Assembly: GCF_000878195.1 (NCBI RefSeq)
Contig: NZ_JXST01000024.1
Span: forward strand, 40,333-104,332
Reading direction: 5' to 3'
DNA from: Mycolicibacterium llatzerense
GTDB lineage: Bacteria > Actinomycetota > Actinomycetes > Mycobacteriales > Mycobacteriaceae
DNA: 64,000 nt
Shown here: in pieces, positions 32,329 to 41,488 of the stretch
Layout: each line of letters opens with the position of its first letter
Position numbering within the stretch: the first letter of the stretch is position 1
Translations under genes and position numbers: made by a program
Notes under the pieces: model-generated
Told to the model about the DNA's origin: nothing
Databases searched by the model: none
The model's input: the letters and a program-made list of their open reading frames with translations, nothing else

Positions 32329-34350
32329 TCAGGCGTCGTAGTCGACCGACACCGTCGGACTGGTGGGGTGCGACTGGCAGGTGAGGATGTAGCCGGCGTC
32401 GAGGTCACTGCGCCCGAGGGCGAAGTTCTGGTCCATTTCGACTGTGCCAGTGAGCAATTTGGCCCGGCAGGTACCGCACGCGCCGCCCATGCATGAGTAG
32501 GGCGCGCTACTGCCGGTTTGCAGTGCGCCTTCCAGGATCGTGTCGCCGCCGTCGACGTCGACGGTCTGTTGCTTGCCGGACAGCCGGAAGGTGACGGTGG
32601 CCGCCTGGTAGTCGCGCGCCGGCGCGTCGGCACGATCGAAGCCGGTGAACAACTCCAGATGGATCTGCTCGGGGTCCACGCCACGCTCGATGAGTGTCTC
32701 GCGCACACCGGTGGACATCGCGGCGGGACCACACAGGAACCACTCGTCCACGGTCTCGGGGTGCAGGTCCGTCGTGAGCCAGCGGGTCAGGCGTTCCGCA
32801 TCGATGCGACCCGACAGTTCCGGGATGTGCATCGGCTCACTCGACAGCACGTGGCGGATTTCGAGGCGGTCGGCGTAGCGGGATTCGAGGCGGTCGAGTT
32901 CGGCGCGGAACATCGTCGACTCGGTGGTGCGGTTGCCGTAGATGAGGGTGAAGCGGCTCTCGGTTTCGAGCTCCATGACGGTCGCCAGGATCGACAGCAC
33001 CGGCGTGATGCCGCTACCGGCTACCAGGCCCACATAGTGCTTGCGGTGCAACGGATGCAGCGCCGAACTGAAGCTGCCGGCCGGGGTCATCACTTCGAGG
33101 ACGTCGCCGGCCTTGAGCTGATCGGCGACAAAGCCCGAGAACGTGCCTCCGGGAATGTGTTTCACCGCGATCCGCAGCTGTGCCCGGGTGGCCGGCGCGC
33201 AGATCGAGTAGCTGCGACGCACCCCTTCACCACCCAGGTCGGTGCGTACCGAGACGTGCTGCCCCGGCTCGAAGCGGAACTGATCCTGCAGCGCCTCGGG
33301 AACGGCGAAGGTCACCAGCGTGCTGTCGGCGGTGATCGGGTCGACCGCGGCCACCGGAATCCGGTGGAACACCGCGTGCGGAGCGCTGGAGCGATCCGGC
33401 ATCCGCACCGGCAACGCTCGTCCGAGATTGCCGTTCAGTTGCTTCCACTGCCGGAACTCGTCGGAGTTGAGCTCCTGCCCGAACACCGTGGAAATCGCGG
33501 CGCCCCGGTCCAGGTACGCCTCCTCGTTGCGACGCCAGGTCTTGGTGTACCGGTAGAACGGCACCGACGGATGCAGGTGGTGCACCAGGTGGTAGTTCTG
33601 CGACAACATCAGCGGGGTGTAGAGCCACTCCATGCCGACGCGGGTTCGGGTCGCCCGGTAGCGGTCACTGCGCTGGGTGTCCTCCAGACCGTGGTGCGGC
33701 ATCCAGTCGAACCACCACGCCAAGACCACCACCGCGATCCGCTGCGGGATGATGAAGACGACGGCCAGCGTCCAGAAGTGGCCCGACATGATCGCGACGA
33801 GCAGCCCGGTCACCGAAATGGTCACGCACGCCAGGGTTTCGGCGATCTCGGCCTTGGGGCGGCTACGGATCTTGCCGATCAGGTAGTTGCCGTACCAAAT
33901 GTCGAGCACTGCCCACCGGAACGGCAGCTGCCACGCCGGCCCATGGGAGGCGAAGGTATCGGGATCGTTCTCGTCATCGTTCGAATGCCGGTGGTGCTCA
34001 ATGTGAATGAAGCCGAACGACGGAAACGAGATCAACGGCTGGACGAACGGCACCGCCAACCGTCCGATCAACCCGTTGACCCAGCGCGCAGAACTGATGG
34101 CGTAGTGGACCGCGTCGTGGACGACGGTGAACATCGTGAACGTCACCACCGCGTTGACCACGATCGGAACCCATGTCGGGACCGCGCCGGAAATGTAGCC
34201 GACGGTCGACGCCGCGAAGGCGACTGCTCCCGCGAGAAACAGCGCCACCGTCGGCCACGCCAGCTTGGGCACCTGCTCGCCCGGATCCGGCAGCGCCTGA
34301 CGCGCACCGGCTTGGCTGTCCGCCCGATCAACCACTTCGACTGGCGACAT
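32329..34350 (-). CDS. Fatty-acid desaturase/hydroxylase fused to a PaaE-type ferredoxin reductase
   Basis: 673 residues. Residues about 30-330 are a membrane di-iron domain with three histidine boxes (HDAVH, HIEHHRHSN, YHLVHHLHP) and about four membrane helices. Residues about 345-570 form an FNR-like module (RRSYSICAP for FAD, VAGSGITPVLSIL for NAD(P)H). Residues about 590-673 are a plant-type 2Fe-2S ferredoxin (CMGGACGTC and a later CQ). It is thus a self-sufficient hydroxylase or desaturase carrying its own electron chain. The substrate is unknown; an acyl chain or carotenoid-like lipid is likely from the His boxes. Divergent from an AraC regulator across 120 nt. ATG at 34350 (MSPVEVVDRAD). 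Confidence 0.88.
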   Translation of the reverse strand: MSPVEVVDRADSQAGARQALPDPGEQVPKLAWPTVALFLAGAVAFAASTVGYISGAVPTWVPIVVNAVVTFTMFTVVHDAVHYAISSARWVNGLIGRLAVPFVQPLISFPSFGFIHIEHHRHSNDDENDPDTFASHGPAWQLPFRWAVLDIWYGNYLIGKIRSRPKAEIAETLACVTISVTGLLVAIMSGHFWTLAVVFIIPQRIAVVVLAWWFDWMPHHGLEDTQRSDRYRATRTRVGMEWLYTPLMLSQNYHLVHHLHPSVPFYRYTKTWRRNEEAYLDRGAAISTVFGQELNSDEFRQWKQLNGNLGRALPVRMPDRSSAPHAVFHRIPVAAVDPITADSTLVTFAVPEALQDQFRFEPGQHVSVRTDLGGEGVRRSYSICAPATRAQLRIAVKHIPGGTFSGFVADQLKAGDVLEVMTPAGSFSSALHPLHRKHYVGLVAGSGITPVLSILATVMELETESRFTLIYGNRTTESTMFRAELDRLESRYADRLEIRHVLSSEPMHIPELSGRIDAERLTRWLTTDLHPETVDEWFLCGPAAMSTGVRETLIERGVDPEQIHLELFTGFDRADAPARDYQAATVTFRLSGKQQTVDVDGGDTILEGALQTGSSAPYSCMGGACGTCRAKLLTGTVEMDQNFALGRSDLDAGYILTCQSHPTSPTVSVDYDA

Positions 34351-34370
34351 TCGACACTCCGTCTGTTCCG

Positions 34371-34388
34371 GCAACCAACGTCGGTTGC
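34371..34388. promoter_or_regulatory. Probable AraC-type operator
   Basis: GCAACC-AACGTC-GGTTGC, perfect 6-nt arms, in the divergent desaturase/araC-like promoter gap, 20 nt before the desaturase ATG. Confidence 0.45.
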
Positions 34389-34470
34389 GTCTGGAGAAAA
34401 CGCTACGGAGGCGGCCTTCGCGATTGAATGTTCCAACGGGACGACGATTTGGTATTTTCGGACAGTGGGA

Positions 34471-35487
34471 ATGACCCCGGTCTGGGCGGTGCCGCGGGGC
34501 ACCGAAGGCGTCCGCATCATGGTGCAGGGCGCTATTGCTCATGGCATGACCGCGGCCGAATGCCTGACGGGCAGCGGGTTGTCCGAGACCGATCTGGACG
34601 ACGAGAACGCCGAAATCTGGGCCCACCAGGAATTCGACGTCATCCGCAATCTCATTGCGGGACTCGGCGATAGGCCAGGTGTCGGCATCGAGGTGGGACT
34701 GCACTCCACGCTGGGCCGGGCCGGCTTGCTCGGCTTCCTGATCCTGGCCAGCCCCACCCTGAGGAAGGGCGTTGAGCTGATCTTGCCCTACCTGGCGCTG
34801 TCCCCCACCCACCTGCGATTCTCGGTCGAGACCGACGACGAGTACGGGTACCTCGTGGGCGATGACAGCGAATTGCCCACAGATGTGCGGTCATTCATCG
34901 TCGAACGGGACCTGGCCGGATTCGTCGCGGCGACACAGGGCGCCCATCTGGCACTGACCCCCACGCGGGCGGAGACGACCCTCGACGCCGATCGCGCCGC
35001 GAAGCTCGCCGAGCTATGGCAGCTTCCCACGTCCGACGTACGTTCCGGTCAGTCCACGAACCGACTCGCCGTCCGCCATGAGGTGCTCGACATGCCGTCG
35101 CCACTCGCCGATGCGAACACGGCACGCAAGATCGAGCAGCAATGTCGGGAACTGCTCGAACGCAGGCTGTCTCGCGTCGGGATCGCAGGGCAGGTCCGCA
35201 GCCGGCTGCTGCACAACCCCGGCGAACTACCGGCGATGCAGACCGTCGCCGACGAATTGCACGTCGACCCACGCACCCTGCGCCGTCGGCTCGCCGCCGA
35301 GGGCACGTCGTATCGCGCGTTGCTCGACGAGGTCCGCTGGCACCTGGCCGTCGAGCTGCTCCAGCAGGATCTGTCGGTGGAGGAGATTTCCCGACGCCTG
35401 GGATACGCCGAAACAGCCAACTTCACCCACGCTTTCAAGCGCTGGGAAGGCACCGCGCCGAGCTACTTCCGCAGACCGCGGTCGTAG
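34471..35487 (+). CDS. AraC-family regulator (Arabinose_bd N-terminal type)
   Basis: 338 residues. The N-terminal sensor domain (about 20-200) is the Arabinose_bd type seen in OruR/ArgR-like AraC regulators; it includes LGFLILASPTLRKGVELILPYLAL. The C-terminal double helix-turn-helix (about 245-335) has ADELHVDPRTLRRRLAAEGTSYRALLDEVR and ISRRLGYAETANFTHAFKRWEGTAPSYFRR. Such regulators often control fatty-acid or sterol oxidation genes. Divergent from the desaturase-reductase, its likely target. ATG at 34471. It converges on the NylB-like gene with an 18-nt gap. Confidence 0.88.
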   Translation: MTPVWAVPRGTEGVRIMVQGAIAHGMTAAECLTGSGLSETDLDDENAEIWAHQEFDVIRNLIAGLGDRPGVGIEVGLHSTLGRAGLLGFLILASPTLRKGVELILPYLALSPTHLRFSVETDDEYGYLVGDDSELPTDVRSFIVERDLAGFVAATQGAHLALTPTRAETTLDADRAAKLAELWQLPTSDVRSGQSTNRLAVRHEVLDMPSPLADANTARKIEQQCRELLERRLSRVGIAGQVRSRLLHNPGELPAMQTVADELHVDPRTLRRRLAAEGTSYRALLDEVRWHLAVELLQQDLSVEEISRRLGYAETANFTHAFKRWEGTAPSYFRRPRS

Positions 35488-35505
35488 CTCGGCGTCATAC
35501 CCGCG

Positions 35506-36741
35506 TCACAGCAGCTCGGCGGACACCGCATCGAACGCACGTAGCGTGGAGAACAGCATGTGCGCGTGCTGCGGCAGCGGCCAGCTCGACAGCTTGGCGG
35601 CCACCACTCCGGCCGGGCGATTGACGTAGATCATCTGACCGTGGATACCCAGGCACAGCAGCACGTCGTTGCCGGGATACGGGAACCAGACCTGGTTGCG
35701 GTACATGCCGCCGGGCATCCGGTTGTCGCCCGGACTGTAGGCGAACGCTTCGCGCGAATCCGGCCCTCCCACAAGGGTATCGGCGATCCAGGCGGCGGGT
35801 AGCACCTGCTCGCCCAGCAGCGAGACACCGTCGCTCAGGTACAGCGTGCCGAAGCGGACCAGATCGGTCAGGCTGGCGCTGATGCCGCCGTCGAACATGC
35901 CACTGCCCATCGAGTCGATGCCGATGTTCGCGTCGTGAGCGGCGCCGAGGCGGCTCCACACCAACTGCGACATGAGCTCCGACATCCGGGTGCCGGCCGC
36001 GGCCTCGCACACCCAGCCCAGCACATCGGTTTCGCAGGAACGGTATTCGAACGGTCCACCGTGCGGCACCTTCTGCCGCAGCGTGAGCAGGAAGTCGTAC
36101 ATGGTGGCCGGGACGTCCGGATACGTCCGCGGTGACCAGCCGATCGCCTGTTCCAGCACCCGCACCTCAGCGGCCGGGTCCAGGTAGTCCTCGGAGAACG
36201 CGATGCCCGAGCGCATGTCCAGCAGGTGCCGGACCGTCGCCCCGTAGTAGCCGGAGTTGGCCAGCGCCGGAACGTAATCGGACGCGAGTGCGTCGACGTT
36301 GAGCGCTCCGGAACCGACCAGCGCACCGGCCACCGCGGCGATCAGCGTCTTGCTCACCGACATCAGCAGGTGCGCCGTGTCGGGCTGCATGCCGCCGTAG
36401 TACTGCTCGGCCAGCACCCGGCCGCGATGGGTGACGATCCAGCCGTCGGTGGCGGTCGACGCCATGACCTGCCCGACCGTCGATGGCGTGCCGTCGGGCA
36501 GCGTCATCGCAACAGCAGCCACATCGGAGTGAGCCGGCGGCAGCGTTGCGACCGGTCCCGCACCACGGGAAATGGTTGCGGTGGGCAGTAATTCAGCGAC
36601 ATGCTGGAACGACCAGTGCAGGTGCGGGGCGGACTGCCAGTTCGCCAGTGAAATCGCCGACGGCGTGCGGCCCGGGTCTGCACCAAGCACGGCCGCTCCT
36701 GTCGCACGACGCCGAGTGAGCCGGCGCGATGGCTTCATCAT
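35506..36741 (-). CDS. NylB-like serine hydrolase (beta-lactamase fold)
   Basis: 411 residues. The class C-like nucleophile motif is SVSK (S128, K131) and the catalytic tyrosine is Y233 in FEYRSCETDVLGWV. The position and context match 6-aminohexanoate-dimer hydrolase NylB rather than drug-resistance beta-lactamases. No clear signal peptide, so it is probably cytoplasmic. NylB-type enzymes cleave amides of omega-amino acids and some carboxyl esters. ATG ATG start; the first ATG shares ATGA with the stop of the ATP-grasp gene, so the two are coupled. Placed beside GABA genes, an omega-amino-acid amide substrate is a reasonable guess, not shown. Confidence 0.82.
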   Translation of the reverse strand: MMKPSRRLTRRRATGAAVLGADPGRTPSAISLANWQSAPHLHWSFQHVAELLPTATISRGAGPVATLPPAHSDVAAVAMTLPDGTPSTVGQVMASTATDGWIVTHRGRVLAEQYYGGMQPDTAHLLMSVSKTLIAAVAGALVGSGALNVDALASDYVPALANSGYYGATVRHLLDMRSGIAFSEDYLDPAAEVRVLEQAIGWSPRTYPDVPATMYDFLLTLRQKVPHGGPFEYRSCETDVLGWVCEAAAGTRMSELMSQLVWSRLGAAHDANIGIDSMGSGMFDGGISASLTDLVRFGTLYLSDGVSLLGEQVLPAAWIADTLVGGPDSREAFAYSPGDNRMPGGMYRNQVWFPYPGNDVLLCLGIHGQMIYVNRPAGVVAAKLSSWPLPQHAHMLFSTLRAFDAVSAELL

Positions 36742-38468
36742 AGTGACTTCACGCTCCCGCCCACGACAGCCGGCGACGCGGACTGCGCCAACGGAACCCC
36801 GCGGTACAGCGCCCGGATCGAGTCGATCAGGTGGCGAGCACGGATGGTCAGCGCGGTGCCGCCCTGCGCGGCATCCCACTGCAGCCGACCCTTCGTGACC
36901 AGCACGCCCAGATCGGCACCCTTCCACCGGTAGTCACCGGCCGGGTAGATCCGCAGGAAGAAGGCCTCGGACTCGTCCTGCAACTGATGCCAGTCCAGGG
37001 CGGCGCGGCGGAACACCAACGCGCCGTTGGCATCAAGTGCGTAGTGCCCGGTCGCCGGCGTGCCGACCAGCTGCTCGACCGTATCGCTGGTCTCCTTGAT
37101 CACCATCTGGCTCCACACGTCGGCCGACGCCAATTGCTCCCAGCGCTCGTTGATCTCGTCGACGTCGAGGTCGAATTCGACGTCCAGGTACTCCAACAGG
37201 TGGAACAGGAACAGCGGCACGTCGGCGTAGGCACCGGCCGTCACGTTGGTGATCGACGTCGCCCCGCTGATCCGGGGATTGAGCTCACCCAGATACACCT
37301 CGCCGTCATCGGTGTCGACCAGGACGTCGACCTCGAAGTAGCCGCGGTAGCCCTCGGCGGCCAGCCGGTCACCGAGCCGGCGCACCAATTGGGTTGCCGC
37401 GGCGCGACGTTCGGGCGTCAGCACGTCGGAGTACATCTCGTTGCCGCACCAACCGCCGCGATACGGGGTCAGCTCGGCGTAGCCGGTGAGCTCGCTCATG
37501 AACGGGCCGACGACGGTGCCGCACCGGGTCAGCACCGCCTCGACGGCGACAGGCCGGTTGTTGATCCGGCGCATCACCTTGATGTCCTCGCCCACGATGT
37601 GCTGGGCGTGCTTGCGCCAGTCGGCTTCCGACGAGATGAAGAACGTGGTCTTGCCGGAGTCACCGTAGGGCGTCTGGACGACGAGTTCATTGCCCAGTGC
37701 GGCCTTTTCGGCCGCCGCGGTGAGCTGCTCGTAGTCGTCGACGTTGGTCAGCACGTTGGGGACACTCGGCGCGCCGGCCTCGTTGCCCAGCCGGGTGGTG
37801 ACGAGCTTGGAGTCCAGGTGCTCGCGCAGCGCGGCCGGCGGCAGGATCAGGTCGTAGCCGAGTTCGGCACAGATGGCCTCGGTCTCGGCGTCGAAGAACA
37901 CCATGGCCACCTTGGGCCGCACCCCCGGCGCCAGGCCACGCTGCATGTGCGCCCGCACCTCGGGATTGCGCAGCAGCCAGTTGTTGATGGCCTCGCCGCT
38001 CTCGAACTCGCGGTACGGCTTGTGCTGGGGGGTGAACACATGCGGGTGGGAACCGTCCCAGCCGTCGTAGTAGGTGACGAACGAGAACCGGCGCACCCAC
38101 CGGTCCAGGCCGAGCAGGTTAAACGGGGTGGCGCCGACGAAGTAGATGGGCACGTCATTGGTGCGGAAGAAGTGGCGGACCTCCGACATGTTCCGCAGGT
38201 GCCGCGAGTGGTGCGGCTGTGCGGTGGTCGACGGCGACGACGCGAATGCGGCGTCCATCCCGACGCTGACCTCGGGCGCCGGCGTCGGCACGACGGGAGC
38301 CGGCTTGGCAACGCGAGTGGCCGCCCGCTTCACCGGCGCCTTGGCCGGGGTCTTGACGGGCGCCTTGGCCGGAGCCTTGATCGGGGTCTTGACCGGCGCC
38401 TTCGCCGATGTCGTGGCCTTCGCGGCGCGGCCGCCGCGGGCTGTGGTGCGGCGAGTTGGTTCGGTCAC
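36738..38468 (-). CDS. ATP-grasp ligase with histone-H1-like basic tail
   Basis: 576 residues. Residues 1-60 are a Lys/Ala/Pro repeat tail (KAPVKTPIKAPAKAPVKTPAK) like those of HupB or histone H1. After a linker, residues about 95-215 form a pre-ATP-grasp domain. The ATP-grasp fold follows, with VVQTPYGDSGKTTF (264-276) as the phosphate loop and VYLGELNPRISGATS (391-404) as the Mg site. It resembles biotin-carboxylase/carbamoyl-phosphate-type ATP-grasp proteins, which make acyl-phosphates and join them to amines; no biotin partner is nearby. GTG start with AGGGGTG. Coupled to the NylB-like hydrolase, and divergent from gabT. Substrate unknown. Confidence 0.8.
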   Translation of the reverse strand: MTEPTRRTTARGGRAAKATTSAKAPVKTPIKAPAKAPVKTPAKAPVKRAATRVAKPAPVVPTPAPEVSVGMDAAFASSPSTTAQPHHSRHLRNMSEVRHFFRTNDVPIYFVGATPFNLLGLDRWVRRFSFVTYYDGWDGSHPHVFTPQHKPYREFESGEAINNWLLRNPEVRAHMQRGLAPGVRPKVAMVFFDAETEAICAELGYDLILPPAALREHLDSKLVTTRLGNEAGAPSVPNVLTNVDDYEQLTAAAEKAALGNELVVQTPYGDSGKTTFFISSEADWRKHAQHIVGEDIKVMRRINNRPVAVEAVLTRCGTVVGPFMSELTGYAELTPYRGGWCGNEMYSDVLTPERRAAATQLVRRLGDRLAAEGYRGYFEVDVLVDTDDGEVYLGELNPRISGATSITNVTAGAYADVPLFLFHLLEYLDVEFDLDVDEINERWEQLASADVWSQMVIKETSDTVEQLVGTPATGHYALDANGALVFRRAALDWHQLQDESEAFFLRIYPAGDYRWKGADLGVLVTKGRLQWDAAQGGTALTIRARHLIDSIRALYRGVPLAQSASPAVVGGSVKSL

Positions 38469-38594
38469 GGTTCACCCCTGGTCGAGTCGGTTTGGCGGTG
38501 TTCACAGTGTGGTTTCGGAGGCGTCGCCGCACACACGACAAAATGGCGCGTGAGGCGTCCTTCAAATCGACATCATGGACATAGTCATTCGCAC

Positions 38595-38632
38595 TCGAAC
38601 GGAACAGAATCGGCAGTACACAAGCCGTTCGA
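38595..38632. promoter_or_regulatory. Inverted repeat in the gabT leader
   Basis: TCGAACGG (38595-38602) and CCGTTCGA (38625-38632), perfect 8-nt arms 22 nt apart, ending 16 nt before the gabT ATG and overlapping its ribosome-binding region. It may be an operator or an RNA hairpin; it is not a LexA box because the spacing is wrong. Confidence 0.4.
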
Positions 38633-38648
38633 TCACCAGGAGCAACCG

Positions 38649-39989
38649 ATGACCGACATCACCTATCGCCTGGCGCAGAAGCGCAATATCGTGACCGCTC
38701 TGCCCGGTCCGCGGTCGGCCGAGATGTCGACGCGGCGACAGGCCGCCGTCGCGGCCGGCGTCAGCTCGTCGGCACCGGTCTACGCCGCGGACGCCGACGG
38801 TGGCGTCATCGTCGACATCGACGGAAACTCGCTCATCGACCTGGGCTCGGGCATCGCCGTCACCAGCGTCGGCGCATCGCATCCCGGTGTCGCGGCAGCG
38901 GTGGCCCAGCAGGCCGCCCGCTTCACCCACACCTGTTTCATGATCACCCCCTACGAGGGCTACGTGGAACTCGCCGAGCGGCTCAACGCCATGACCCCCG
39001 GCGATCACGAGAAGCGCACCGCATTCTTCAACTCGGGCTCCGAAGCCGTGGAGAACGCCGTCAAGGTGGCACGGCTCGCCACCGGCCGGCAGGCCGTCGT
39101 CGCCTTCGACCACGCCTACCACGGCCGCACCAACATGACGATGGCGCTGACCGCCAAGGCCATGCCCTACAAGACGCAGTTCGGCCCGTTCGCACCCGAG
39201 ATCTACCGGATGCCTGCGTCCTACCCGTACCGCGACGGACTGACCGGTGAAGCCGCCGCCAAGGCCGCCATCAGCCGCATCGAGACCCAGATCGGCGCCG
39301 CCTCGCTGGCCGCCGTGATCATCGAGCCCGTGCAGGGCGAGGGTGGCTTCATCGTGCCCGCACCGGGATTTCTTGCCACGCTTGTTGATTGGTGCAAGAC
39401 CAACGGCGTGGTGTTCATCGCCGACGAGGTGCAGACGGGCTTCGCCCGCACCGGAGCATGGTTCGCCTCCGAGCACGACGGCATCGTCCCCGACATCATC
39501 ACCATGGCCAAGGGCATCGCCGGCGGCATGCCGCTGGCCGCCATCACCGGCCGCGCCGACCTGCTCGACGCCGTCCACCCCGGCGGCCTGGGCGGCACCT
39601 ACGGCGGCAACCCCGTCGCCTGCGCCGCGGCACTCGCCACGCTCGACGCCATGGCCGAGATGGACCTGCCCGCCCGGGCCCGCGCCATCGAAGCATCCGT
39701 ACTGCCGAAGCTGGAGGCCCTCAAGGACACCGGAGTCATCGGCGACGTCCGTGGCCGCGGCGCCATGCTGGCCATCGAGATCGTCAAACCGGGAACCAAC
39801 GATCCGGATCCGGTGCTCACGAAAGCCATTGCGGCAGAGGCGTTCAAGCGCGGCGTCATCATCCTGACCTGCGGCTCGTACGGCAACATCATCCGTTTGC
39901 TCCCACCCCTGGTGATCAGCGACGAACTGCTCGACGAGGGCATCGCCGAACTGGGCGCCATCGTGCGCGAAATGGCGGCAGCCCGATGA
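38649..39989 (+). CDS. gabT: 4-aminobutyrate aminotransferase GabT
   Basis: 446 residues, class III PLP aminotransferase. PLP lysine K288 is in IITMAKGIAGG. NSGSEAVENAVKVAR, FDHAYHGRTN and FIADEVQTGFARTG are the usual cofactor-binding motifs. It converts GABA plus 2-oxoglutarate to succinic semialdehyde plus glutamate. ATG at 38649 behind CAGGAG. Its TGA overlaps the gabD ATG (ATGA). Divergent from the ATP-grasp gene with 180 nt between. It continues the pathway from the amine oxidase operon. Confidence 0.95.
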   Translation: MTDITYRLAQKRNIVTALPGPRSAEMSTRRQAAVAAGVSSSAPVYAADADGGVIVDIDGNSLIDLGSGIAVTSVGASHPGVAAAVAQQAARFTHTCFMITPYEGYVELAERLNAMTPGDHEKRTAFFNSGSEAVENAVKVARLATGRQAVVAFDHAYHGRTNMTMALTAKAMPYKTQFGPFAPEIYRMPASYPYRDGLTGEAAAKAAISRIETQIGAASLAAVIIEPVQGEGGFIVPAPGFLATLVDWCKTNGVVFIADEVQTGFARTGAWFASEHDGIVPDIITMAKGIAGGMPLAAITGRADLLDAVHPGGLGGTYGGNPVACAAALATLDAMAEMDLPARARAIEASVLPKLEALKDTGVIGDVRGRGAMLAIEIVKPGTNDPDPVLTKAIAAEAFKRGVIILTCGSYGNIIRLLPPLVISDELLDEGIAELGAIVREMAAAR

Positions 39990-41440
39990 TCGACCGCACC
40001 ACGCTTCTCGAGTCCATGCCCACCGAGCTGTGGCTCGGCGGCCTGCAGGTGCCCGCGTCGACCGGCGTACGCTTCGCCGTGCACGACCCGGCCACGGACG
40101 CCGTCCTCATCGAGGTCGCCGACGCCTCACCCGCCGACGGGGCTCGCGCCCTCGACGAAGCGGTTGCCGCACAAGCATCGTGGGCCGCCACCCCGGCCCG
40201 CGAACGTGCCGAAATCCTTCGGCGCGCTTGGGAACTGGTCATGGAGCGCCGCGACGACTTCGCCCTGACCATGACGCTGGAAATGGGCAAGCCCTTGGCG
40301 GAGAGCCAGGGTGAGGTGAACTACGGCGGCGAGTTCCTGCGCTGGTTCGCCGAAGAAGCGGTCCGGATCAACGGCCGCTACACCCAGTCCCCCACCGGCA
40401 ACGGCCGCATCCTGGTGACCAAGCAGCCTGTCGGCCCCACCCTGGCGATCACGCCGTGGAACTTCCCGCTGGCCATGGGCACCCGCAAGATCGGGCCGGC
40501 GCTGGCAGCCGGTTGCACCATGATCGTCAAGCCCGCGGCCGAGACCCCGCTGACCATGCTGCTGCTGGGCCAGGTGTTCGCCGACGCCGGCCTGCCCGAA
40601 GGTGTGCTGTCCATCCTGCCGACCACCGATGCCGCCGGGCTGACGGGCCCGCTGCTGTCGGACCCGCGCCTGCGCAAGCTGACCTTCACCGGCTCCACCG
40701 GTGTCGGACGAAAGCTGTTGGCGCAGTCCGCCGATCGGGTGCTGCGCACCTCGATGGAACTCGGCGGCAATGCCCCGTTCGTGGTGTTCGACGACGCCGA
40801 CCTGGATGCCGCGGTCGACGGCGCCATGGCCGCCAAGATGCGCAACATGGGTGAGGCGTGCACTGCCGCCAACCGCATCCACGTCGACAACGCGGTGCGC
40901 GCCGAGTTCACCGAAAAGCTCGCCGCCCGCATGGCGGCTCTCGCCACCGGCCCGGGCGACCAGGCCGGCAGCCAGGTCGGTCCGCTGATCACCGCCAAGC
41001 AGCGGGCGACGGTCGACGAACTGGTGCAGGACGCCGTCAGCAAGGGCGCCACGGTGGCCACCGGCGGCAAACCTGTTGAAGGCGAAGGCTTCTTCTACCC
41101 GCCGACCGTGCTCGCCGACGTGTCCGCCGACGCCCGCCTGCTGCGCGAGGAGATCTTCGGACCGGTCGCCGCGATCATCGGATTCGACGGCGAGCAGGCC
41201 GGCATCGACGCCGCCAACGACACCGAATACGGCCTCGCGGCCTACGTCTACACACAGGGCCTGGATCGGGCACTGCGGGTCGCCGACGCGGTCGAGGCCG
41301 GCATGGTGGGCGTCAACCGCGGCGTCATCTCCGATGTCGCCGCGCCGTTCGGCGGCATCAAGGAATCTGGCATCGGCCGCGAGGCCGGCAGTGAGGGCAT
41401 CGAGGAATACCTCGAGACCAAGTACATCGCGCTGCAATAA
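39986..41440 (+). CDS. gabD: Succinate-semialdehyde dehydrogenase GabD
   Basis: 484 residues. Catalytic C292 in MGEACTAANR, E in MELGGNAPF, NAD(P) loop FTGSTGVGRKLL and ITPWNFPLAMGTRK. It oxidises succinic semialdehyde to succinate, entering the TCA cycle. Translationally coupled to gabT; 48 nt before the glutamate dehydrogenase gene with the same orientation, so probably one transcript. An NADP preference is typical of the family but is not read here. Confidence 0.93.
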   Translation: MIDRTTLLESMPTELWLGGLQVPASTGVRFAVHDPATDAVLIEVADASPADGARALDEAVAAQASWAATPARERAEILRRAWELVMERRDDFALTMTLEMGKPLAESQGEVNYGGEFLRWFAEEAVRINGRYTQSPTGNGRILVTKQPVGPTLAITPWNFPLAMGTRKIGPALAAGCTMIVKPAAETPLTMLLLGQVFADAGLPEGVLSILPTTDAAGLTGPLLSDPRLRKLTFTGSTGVGRKLLAQSADRVLRTSMELGGNAPFVVFDDADLDAAVDGAMAAKMRNMGEACTAANRIHVDNAVRAEFTEKLAARMAALATGPGDQAGSQVGPLITAKQRATVDELVQDAVSKGATVATGGKPVEGEGFFYPPTVLADVSADARLLREEIFGPVAAIIGFDGEQAGIDAANDTEYGLAAYVYTQGLDRALRVADAVEAGMVGVNRGVISDVAAPFGGIKESGIGREAGSEGIEEYLETKYIALQ

Positions 41441-41488
41441 CTTTCCGTCTCTCCCTCCTCCAAGTAAATAGACCGGAGTAGTCCTCCC

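Noticed and set aside
35506..36741. Antibiotic-resistance beta-lactamase
   Set aside because: SVSK and the EYRSCETD tyrosine context are NylB-like, there is no signal peptide, and the gene is coupled to a ligase.
38595..38632. LexA box before gabT
   Set aside because: TCGAACGG and CCGTTCGA look like half sites, but they are 22 nt apart, not 4.
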